This document shows positions 24,970-33,045 of a stretch of DNA of 44,775 nucleotides, piece after piece. Source of the DNA: CAVQGF01 sp045807945 (lineage in GTDB: Bacteria; Acidobacteriota; Terriglobia; Terriglobales; Acidobacteriaceae); contig JBJMGI010000009.1 in the NCBI GenBank assembly GCA_045807945.1, forward strand, positions 1 to 44,775. Reading direction: 5' to 3'. Numbering within the stretch: the first letter of the stretch is position 1; every line of letters begins with the position of its first letter. A program made the translations under genes and the position numbers. A model generated the notes under the pieces. It saw only the letters and a program-made list of their open reading frames with translations, made no database searches and was not told the DNA's origin.

Positions 24970-25556
24970 CCGTTCGGGAATTTCTGCAGCATCTTCCAAA
25001 CCAACGCTACTGGTAGCCCGACCACGTTGGCGTAGTCCCCTTCAATCTTGTTGATCCAACGTGAGGCGATGCCTTGGATAGCGTAGGCGCCCGCCTTGTC
25101 CATGGGCTCGCGCGTGGCGACGTAGGTTTCGATTTCGTCCGCTGCAATCTCTTGGAAAAACACCTTCGTCTGCTCAGAACAGGTTGCTAGTTGCTGGTTG
25201 CTGGCTGCTAGTCGAGCCACGCACACTGCAGTGATCACTTCGTGAGGGCGACCAGAGAGCATGCGCAGCATGCGCGCCGCATCGGCAGCATCGCGTGGCT
25301 TACCGAGAATCTCATCATCGACCACAACGATAGTATCGGCACCAAGCACGAGCTTTCCGGGATTCCTTTTCGCGACAACTTCGGCCTTCTCACGTGCGAG
25401 CCGCTCCGCATGTTCAGCCGGCTTCTCTCCCCTGTGCAAGTCTTCTGCGATATTCGCCACGTCGACCGTGAACGGGATTGCGGCGCTGCGCAGTAGCTCG
25501 GCGCGCCGTGGCGAGGCGGAGGCCAAAATGATGGCGGGAACTTTCACTCGCGCCAT
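24966..25556 (-). CDS. maf: Maf-like nucleotide pyrophosphatase
   Basis: Maf proteins hydrolyse non-canonical or canonical NTPs (for example dTTP/UTP or m7GTP). Visible are ILASASPRRAELL at the N-terminus, LGADTIVVVDDEILGKP with the catalytic Asp, and DKAGAYAIQG and INKIEGDYANVVGLP. I start at the ATG at 25556 (196 residues); a GTG at 25568 would add four. Residues about 115-124 (LAASNQQLAT) come from a 20-base repeat identical to 455-474, extending a surface loop without a frameshift. It is divergent from treZ with about 32 bases between starts. Confidence 0.92.
   Translation of the reverse strand: MARVKVPAIILASASPRRAELLRSAAIPFTVDVANIAEDLHRGEKPAEHAERLAREKAEVVAKRNPGKLVLGADTIVVVDDEILGKPRDAADAARMLRMLSGRPHEVITAVCVARLAASNQQLATCSEQTKVFFQEIAADEIETYVATREPMDKAGAYAIQGIASRWINKIEGDYANVVGLPVALVWKMLQKFPNG
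25183..25202 (-). repeat. CAGCAAC-type repeat inside maf
   Basis: This 20-base stretch is the exact reverse complement of 455-474. It lies within the maf coding sequence and encodes part of LAASNQQLAT on the minus strand. Degenerate units extend to about 25210. Confidence 0.8.
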
Positions 25557-25588
25557 TTTACCTGCCACGAATCTCGCATCTTACGGAT

Positions 25589-27337
25589 GTGCCGAATCTG
25601 ACGGACATTGCTCTTGAAACACTCGACCTTGGCGCGCAGCTTCGTGGGGGTACTTGCCACTTCAAAGTGTGGGCGCCTAAAGCCAAGCAGGTGGTGCTGC
25701 GGCTAAATGGGCGGGCCTCCGAAATGCGCGCGGCTGGCAATGGATATTTCGAGACGGACGCGCGCGCGGCTGCAGGCGATAAGTATTTCTACCTCGTGGA
25801 CAGCGAGAAGCCGGTGCCGGATCCGGTCTCGCGATTGTTGCCCGAAGGGGTCCACGGGCAGACCGAGATAGTTGATCCGGAATCATTTCAGTGGACTGAC
25901 CAGCACTGGCGCGGCATTCGGTACCCGGAGGCTGTGTTTTACGAACTCCACATCGGGACCTTCACTTCCGAAGGAACATTCGAAGCAGCAATAGCGAAGC
26001 TTCCTTATCTGAAGCGGCTGGGCGTGAGCATGGTGGAGATCATGCCGGTCTGTGCATTTCCGGGAACCCGGAATTGGGGTTACGACGGCGTTTCTCCATA
26101 TTCAGTGCAGGCGAGCTACGGCGGCCCGAATGGCTTGAAAAAGCTAGTGGATGCGGCGCACGCGATCCGGCTTGGCGTCACGCTCGATGTCGTCTACAAC
26201 CACCTCGGCAATGAAGGCAATTACCTGGGGATGTTCGGGCCGTATTTCACAGATCGTTATAAAACTCCTTGGGGGTCGGGGGTCAACTTCGACGGGCCGG
26301 AGGCGGCGGAGGTGCGGCGCTACTTCATGGAGAATGCGCTGTTCTGGATCCGCGAATACCACATGGATGGCTTGCGACTGGATGCGGTGCACGCGATCTT
26401 CGACAACTCACAGCCGCACATCCTGCAGGAGATCGCGAGCAACGTGCATGCGCTCGGAAAGCAATTGGCGCGCGAGGTGTGCGTCATTGCAGAGTCGGAC
26501 CAGAACGATGCCAGGCTGGTGCGTCCGCCGGAGCAGGGCGGCTTCGGATACGACGGAGTTTGGAGCGATGATTTTCATCACGCGATGCACGCTGTGCTTA
26601 CCCGGGAACGCGACGGCTACTATCAGGACTACGGCCAGACAGAACAGATTCTGAAGGCGCTGAATGAGGGATTCATCTTCCAGGGCGAGCACTTCAAATA
26701 TTGGGACAAGCTGCGCGGGACCGGTTGCGGCGACGTGCCGCGGTCGGCGCACGTCTTCTGTTTGCAGAATCATGATCAAGTGGGGAACCGCCCGCGAGGC
26801 GACAGGCTGACAACACTGATATCGCGTGGGGCGCAGAAGGGCGCTGCGGCGCTGTTACTGCTTGCGCCGGAGACGCCGCTCCTGTTCATGGGTGAGGAGT
26901 ACGGCGAGAAGAATCCATTTCAGTTCTTTACTGATTTCGGGGATCCGGTGCTGCAGAAAGCCGTGGTGGAGGGGCGTCGAAACGAATTCAAGAAATTTGC
27001 CTCCTGGGGCGAGGTGCCTGATCCGCAAGATGCGCAGACCTTCTCGCGCTCGAAGCTGAGCTGGCAGCTAGATCAGGAGATGCTGGAGTGGTACTGGAAG
27101 CTCCTGGAGGTGCGCAAGAAATATGTGATCCGGGAAGAGCGGACGTGCAAGGCGGAGTTTAGCGACGAAGCGATCGTCATGGAGATCCCGCGCGAGAGGC
27201 CGGTGCTGCGAGTGTCAGTCAATTTTTCGGGCAAGGTGATCGCGGATAGCTCGTGGAAGCTGGAATTGGTGAGTGACGAGGATGGGTGCATGGTGGTGGT
27301 GGAGACAAATCCAGATCCCTCGACTCGGCCTTATTGA
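25589..27337 (+). CDS. treZ: Malto-oligosyltrehalose trehalohydrolase (TreZ)
   Basis: TreZ releases trehalose from maltooligosyltrehalose. The 582-residue GH13 protein has an N-terminal domain with GTCHFKVWAPKAKQV, then YELHIGTFTSEGTF, YDGVSPYSVQASYGGP and LDVVYNHLG. The catalytic Asp lies near residue 266 (GLRLDAVHAI), the Glu near 301 (VIAESDQND), and the third Asp near 395 (NHDQVGNR). The start is a GTG. TreY and TreX are absent, so the partner is elsewhere. The final ten residues (NPDPSTRPY) and stop codon lie inside a dispersed repeat, so the C-terminus has been altered by an insertion. Confidence 0.93.
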   Translation: MPNLTDIALETLDLGAQLRGGTCHFKVWAPKAKQVVLRLNGRASEMRAAGNGYFETDARAAAGDKYFYLVDSEKPVPDPVSRLLPEGVHGQTEIVDPESFQWTDQHWRGIRYPEAVFYELHIGTFTSEGTFEAAIAKLPYLKRLGVSMVEIMPVCAFPGTRNWGYDGVSPYSVQASYGGPNGLKKLVDAAHAIRLGVTLDVVYNHLGNEGNYLGMFGPYFTDRYKTPWGSGVNFDGPEAAEVRRYFMENALFWIREYHMDGLRLDAVHAIFDNSQPHILQEIASNVHALGKQLAREVCVIAESDQNDARLVRPPEQGGFGYDGVWSDDFHHAMHAVLTRERDGYYQDYGQTEQILKALNEGFIFQGEHFKYWDKLRGTGCGDVPRSAHVFCLQNHDQVGNRPRGDRLTTLISRGAQKGAAALLLLAPETPLLFMGEEYGEKNPFQFFTDFGDPVLQKAVVEGRRNEFKKFASWGEVPDPQDAQTFSRSKLSWQLDQEMLEWYWKLLEVRKKYVIREERTCKAEFSDEAIVMEIPRERPVLRVSVNFSGKVIADSSWKLELVSDEDGCMVVVETNPDPSTRPY

Positions 27338-27360
27338 CGCTCGGCTTCGGTCGGAATGAC
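27307..27360. repeat. ATCCCTCG...GGAATGAC element at treZ 3' end
   Basis: This 54-base element starts AAATCCAGATCCCTCGACT and ends TCGGAATGAC. It shares its start with 38227-38280 and 41857-41905 (20 of the first 21 bases up to one mismatch). It supplies the last codons and stop of treZ. Confidence 0.7.
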
Positions 27361-27382
27361 CTGCGTAGAGGCTTGCCGATCC

Positions 27383-27404
27383 TGAGACGCGGCATGCCGC
27401 GTCT
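27383..27404. repeat. 22-base perfect palindrome between convergent genes
   Basis: The perfect palindrome has the half-site GAGACGCGGCA and lies between the treZ end (27337) and the ABM gene. The ABM stop codon TAG (27405-27407) directly abuts it, within TCTCTACG. The sequence CTGAGACGCGGCATGC recurs at 42692-42707. It may also act as a bidirectional terminator. Confidence 0.75.
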
Positions 27405-27707
27405 CTACGTGAGGGTTTCGAAGACCCCTAGTTTTATTTCTTTTTCAGTCAGAGCTTCGCAATGTTTATCGAGCGCCGCGTAGTCGGCGGCGTGGTCTTG
27501 CCTAAAACGCTCGAAGCTCGCAAGTGAGTCCCAGCAATCCCATAACAAATATTTGTTGTTCGCGCTGGAATCGCGCAGCAGCGTTGTCCCGTGGTATCCG
27601 GGTGAGCGGCGGAAGAGCTGCGCCCAAGTTCCGTCGCTGCCGTAATGGCGCTCGAAGTCAGCGACGCGAGCCGGCTTCGCGGTGAAGCGCCAGACGATGT
27701 AGATCAT
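27405..27707 (-). CDS. ABM/dimeric alpha-beta barrel domain protein
   Basis: The 100-residue protein reads as one ferredoxin-like (dimeric alpha+beta barrel) domain: MIYIVWRFTAKP, FERHYGSDGTWAQLFR, YLLWDCWDSLASFERFR. It is similar to antibiotic-biosynthesis monooxygenase (ABM) domain proteins. Some members oxidise quinones or degrade haem; the reaction here is unknown. The start ATG overlaps the stop of the upstream amidohydrolase (ATGA), so the pair is translationally coupled. Its stop codon borders the 22-base palindrome. Confidence 0.8.
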   Translation of the reverse strand: MIYIVWRFTAKPARVADFERHYGSDGTWAQLFRRSPGYHGTTLLRDSSANNKYLLWDCWDSLASFERFRQDHAADYAALDKHCEALTEKEIKLGVFETLT

Positions 27708-29134
27708 CTGATGCCGACTAGGCCGCGGACCGAGTCGATGAGCTTGGGCGAGTCGTATCCGACGCCGTCTTTGAAGACAAGCTCGACGTTCTCAATGTCA
27801 GTGATGTTCTTTGAAGGGTCGCCTTTGATCAGGACGATGTCGGCTTGCTTGCCAGGGGCAAGCGTTCCGATGCGTTCGGATTCTCCGAGATATTCGGCGC
27901 CGTTCGATGTCGCGATGTGGATCGCTTCGGCGGGAGTGAATCCGGCCTCGACCAGCAGCTCGACCTCGCGCTGATCGGCGAAGCCGGCGAGAATCCCACC
28001 GATCCCGGTGGGGTCTTCACCGGCGAGCAGCAGGCCACCAGCCTTCGAGAATTCGTGCTCGAAGTCCATCTCCAATTTCATATTGTGGGCAGCCTTCGAG
28101 GGCGAACTGCCTGCCTTTGGCGTGCTGATGCGAACACGTGTCGCAAGGTAATTCGTTCTTGCTTCCGGACTCATAGCATCGAGCACACGCGATTGCAGCG
28201 GCGGGCGGCCCACAACATCTGGCTCGAAGACCGGGAGAGTGGAAGTGAGCGCGACGTGGTGAGCGACAAGGTTCTTGATAAGAGCTTGAATGCGCGGGTC
28301 ACTGATCTCGACGTTGCCGAGCGGCTGGTCAGAGAAAGCAGCGTCAGGGCAGTCGTCTGGTTTCTTGTCAGTAACAAACTCAGTGTCTACAAAGATGCCG
28401 TGCTCGAGATCGTCAATCCCGAGCGCGATCGCTTCGGGGAAGGTGACGGAGCAGAGATGTCCGGTGAGCTTGATGTTGTGCTTGTGTGCCTGCTGGATGG
28501 CAGCACCGAGCTCCTCGCGGGTGAGCGTGTTGTAAGCCTTGAACGAGGTGACGCCCTGCGTGACCCAGAAGTCCACCATGTCACGTGCCTCTTGCGGATT
28601 GGCTATCTGGTGGATCTGCGGGATGAATGCGTCTTTGCCTTCGAGGTATGGGCCGGTGACCCACATTTTTGGGCCGATCCATTTGCCAGCGTCGATCCAT
28701 TTCTTTAATTCGAGATCGGTGTAAGGCTCAATGCTGCCGGTCGTTCTGATGGTCGTGATCCCATTGGCCAGATAAAGGCGGGGGAAACTGAACGCCATCT
28801 CGCCGTAGACCAATCCGCCCATAGGGTAGAACAGGTGGTCGTGCATTCCGACCAGACCGGGGATAGCGGTACGCCCGGTTCCATCGACCACTTGTGCTCC
28901 CTGCGGCGCAGGAGTGCTCGCGGACGGACCCATGGCGGAGATTTTTCCGCCCGAGATAGCAATCGTTTGATCCTCGCGAGCGGCGGCGCCGGTACCGTCG
29001 AGAACGCGGACATGCGTGAGAGCGACAACGGGCGAGTCCACTTTCACGAATTCTTTTAGCGCTGGCGATAGATTGGTCTGGGCCGCACATCCGATTGAGA
29101 TCGCAATCAGCAAAACGAGAACGAGACGTCGCAT
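27704..29134 (-). CDS. Imidazolonepropionase-like amidohydrolase, exported
   Basis: The 476-residue metal-dependent hydrolase belongs to the amidohydrolase superfamily. It has VDGTGRTAIPGLVGMHDH (first metal motif, HxH-like as HDH), LTGHLCSVT and DDLEHGIF for the later His ligands, and a final GKQADIVLIKGDPSKNI tail. The signal ends in ISIGCAAQ, so it may be a lipoprotein with Cys18. The start at 29134 has AAGGAG about 6 bases upstream; the longer frame to 29248 lacks such a site. It probably acts on cyclic amides or dipeptides in the periplasm. It is coupled to the ABM gene by a 4-base overlap and is divergent to lepA. Confidence 0.88.
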   Translation of the reverse strand: MRRLVLVLLIAISIGCAAQTNLSPALKEFVKVDSPVVALTHVRVLDGTGAAAREDQTIAISGGKISAMGPSASTPAPQGAQVVDGTGRTAIPGLVGMHDHLFYPMGGLVYGEMAFSFPRLYLANGITTIRTTGSIEPYTDLELKKWIDAGKWIGPKMWVTGPYLEGKDAFIPQIHQIANPQEARDMVDFWVTQGVTSFKAYNTLTREELGAAIQQAHKHNIKLTGHLCSVTFPEAIALGIDDLEHGIFVDTEFVTDKKPDDCPDAAFSDQPLGNVEISDPRIQALIKNLVAHHVALTSTLPVFEPDVVGRPPLQSRVLDAMSPEARTNYLATRVRISTPKAGSSPSKAAHNMKLEMDFEHEFSKAGGLLLAGEDPTGIGGILAGFADQREVELLVEAGFTPAEAIHIATSNGAEYLGESERIGTLAPGKQADIVLIKGDPSKNITDIENVELVFKDGVGYDSPKLIDSVRGLVGIR

Positions 29135-29266
29135 CGAGAGCTCCTTTTGGAAGGAGAACAGCATAAATGCTGGGCGGGCCGGCGAAAAGCAGAGTGTGAC
29201 GAGAAGTGGGGCGAAATCAGTGCCTGTTAGAATAGAAGTTCGCGCCACTGCTTTTGCTCACGCCAG

Positions 29267-31072
<1,806 letters not shown>

Positions 31073-31321
31073 CCAAGCCTTAACAGACCTGATTTTTGTG
31101 CAAATCTAAGTGTTTGCTCCGCTCTCGAATTGAAGCCTGCCGATTCGCCCAGCCACTTACAATCTCTTCGCATCCCCTTAAGATTAAATGATTTACCCTG
31201 GAATCCTCGTACCAAATACCTCAGTATACGGGCTGACAAAATCCTCGAAATGGAACTTGACAACCGGTAATGCACAGAGATTTCCACAGATAAACAGACC
31301 CGGTTCGCTCCATTCCAGAAC

Positions 31322-32014
31322 TCAATTTAACGTGAAATTAACGGTCACTGCGGTCTGCACCTCGATCGGACGCCCATTCAAAATGTAAGGGCGAAAACGC
31401 CATTGGCGAACCGCTTCAAGTGCTGCCTCTGCCAGCATGGGGTGTCCATCGAGCACGCGCAGCGCTTCCAGATTTCCGTTGGCAGCAATAACCGCATGCA
31501 GGTGGACTGTACCTTGGACCCGGTTCACGATAGCAATGTGCGGATAGATCGGCTGCACGCGTGTGAGCACGACTCCTTGTTCGAGCACCGACGGAGGACG
31601 TTTGGTCGCGGGATTCGCTGGCAAGGCGGGCCCTGAGCTGTTGCTGAAAACGGAGAGCGGGCCGGCCCCGCCAGTCGGGTGAAGTTGAACCGGAGGAACA
31701 TCAGATGTGGGTTGAGGATGGCGGTCGAGATCTCCGATCACCTTTGGTTGCGTGAGAACTGGAGCTTCGGTGAAGATCCCAGGCACGGCATCACTGCCCG
31801 ATGCCGGCGCGTCTGGCACTGGATTCTGAAGCGGAGGCAGCCAGATCGGCGCGTGTGCAGCGGCAAGGTCCGGGACTGCGTGGCTCACAAGTAACGGAAC
31901 CACGATGAATATCGCAAGAAAGCTTGTTTGCAGCAGAAGAGATGCGGCAGTGGACAAGGTGCGCTGTTTCCCGGGTGAGTGCTTCGCGGATTCCAGTAAT
32001 GCGTCTTCGAACAT
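31322..32014 (-). CDS. TonB-like protein (second copy)
   Basis: The 230-residue protein has a short N-terminal segment, one membrane helix at about 29-50 (LLLQTSFLAIFIVVPLLVS), a Pro-rich linker, and a C-terminal TonB-like domain (GTVHLHAVIAANGNLEALRVL and VRQWRFRPYILNGRPIEVQTAVTVNFTL). The RQWRF.PYxLNG motif is typical of TonB C-termini in Acidobacteria and Bacteroidetes proteins. No ExbB/D is nearby. It lies downstream of the skp terminator, so it has its own promoter. The function is probably energy coupling or outer-membrane tethering. Confidence 0.85.
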   Translation of the reverse strand: MFEDALLESAKHSPGKQRTLSTAASLLLQTSFLAIFIVVPLLVSHAVPDLAAAHAPIWLPPLQNPVPDAPASGSDAVPGIFTEAPVLTQPKVIGDLDRHPQPTSDVPPVQLHPTGGAGPLSVFSNSSGPALPANPATKRPPSVLEQGVVLTRVQPIYPHIAIVNRVQGTVHLHAVIAANGNLEALRVLDGHPMLAEAALEAVRQWRFRPYILNGRPIEVQTAVTVNFTLN

Positions 32015-32114
32015 ATACGCCTCCGCAATGAATTGACACGGATTGCGAATGAGTTGTGCCGGGAATATTTTTGCGCGACGTGGGAACCGGGAGGAGCGAG
32101 GTGGTGTCGCGCGT

Positions 32115-32144
32115 CAAAAAGAAGGCCGCCCAGTAGGCGGCCTT
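32115..32144 (-). terminator. Intrinsic terminator of skp
   Basis: On the minus strand AAGGCCGCC and GGCGGCCTT form a 9-bp stem (32122-32144) with a 5-base loop, followed by CTTTTTG. It lies just after the skp stop at 32163, so it ends the skp transcript before the next gene. It is a good Rho-independent terminator. Confidence 0.85.
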
Positions 32145-32162
32145 TGTGGTCCTAAAGCAGAA

Positions 32163-32849
32163 CTATTTCGGTGTGGTGGTTGCGGGCGCCTTGGGAGCAG
32201 TGGTGGTACCGGCTGGCCTGGTCGCCGCACCGCCCGGACGGGCTGCAGCACCAGGGGCAGCACCGGCCGGCTTCGGCTGCGCGGGAACGCCTGACTGCGC
32301 GTTATAAGCGTCCACGATCTCTTTGGTGATGACCACGCCGCCCTGAGCATTCGCCCACAGCACCGGGCTCTGCGGAGCGGAGACATCGAGGATAAGACCG
32401 TAGCCATTGCCCTTGGCATAGGTGTCGATCACCTTCAGCATCTTCTGGCCGATGCGGTTCGCGATCTCACCCTGCTCTTTTTGGACCCTGGCTTGATTGT
32501 CGTCGTAAAAACGCTGCGCGTTCTTCTCTTTTTCCTGGATCGAGCTGGCGATCTCAGCTTTTTTGTCTTCGCTCAAGACACCGGACTGAGTCTTCAACTG
32601 GTTGCGAAGATCTTCTAGCTCCTTGCTCATGGCCTGGAGCTGATCGTTCGGAGCTTTGTATTTTGCCATCATGGCAGCGAAGTCGCGCTGGCCTTCATTG
32701 GAGCTGACGATGGCTTCTTCCACGTTGATGATGCCAACTTTGGTGGCACCAGTTGCTGGCGCGGGTGCGGCCGCACCTGCTTGCGCAAATGCGCTGGCAG
32801 ATGAGAACAGGGCCAGTACCGCGATCACGTTCATGAACTTGCGTGTCAT
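32163..32849 (-). CDS. skp: OmpH/Skp family periplasmic chaperone
   Basis: Skp holds unfolded outer-membrane proteins for BamA. The 228-residue protein has a signal peptide (MNVIAVLALFSSASAFAQA), then VGIINVEEAIVSSNEGQRDF, a long coiled-coil region (about 65-140) of charged heptads, and DTYAKGNGYGLILD with the end of the OmpH fold. A Pro/Ala/Thr-rich tail of about 40 residues follows, longer than in E. coli Skp. It lies downstream of bamA on the same strand, 196 bases apart, with its own promoter at 32992-33020. Confidence 0.9.
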   Translation of the reverse strand: MTRKFMNVIAVLALFSSASAFAQAGAAAPAPATGATKVGIINVEEAIVSSNEGQRDFAAMMAKYKAPNDQLQAMSKELEDLRNQLKTQSGVLSEDKKAEIASSIQEKEKNAQRFYDDNQARVQKEQGEIANRIGQKMLKVIDTYAKGNGYGLILDVSAPQSPVLWANAQGGVVITKEIVDAYNAQSGVPAQPKPAGAAPGAAARPGGAATRPAGTTTAPKAPATTTPK

Positions 32850-32991
32850 TGCTTGCTTCGACTCCTTGAAGCTGATTGCTGGATTTTTGATCTCGCCGGG
32901 GAATCTCTTGCGGCCCGAGTCAACGGACAGGGAGTGTCGGCGCTACTGCAACCTTGGCCGGGTACTCCGAAACTACAAGGTTGGAGTTTTC

Positions 32992-33020
32992 ATTATAGGG
33001 TGCGCGCAAACTAGCGTCAA
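32992..33020 (-). promoter_or_regulatory. Sigma-70-type promoter of skp
   Basis: On the minus strand TTGACG (33015-33020) and TATAAT (32992-32997) are 17 bases apart, nearly consensus. It reads toward skp, whose start is at 32849, giving a leader of about 135 bases. This allows skp to be made independently of bamA. Confidence 0.8.
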
Positions 33021-33045
33021 TTCTGGACGAAATAGGCTCTGACGC

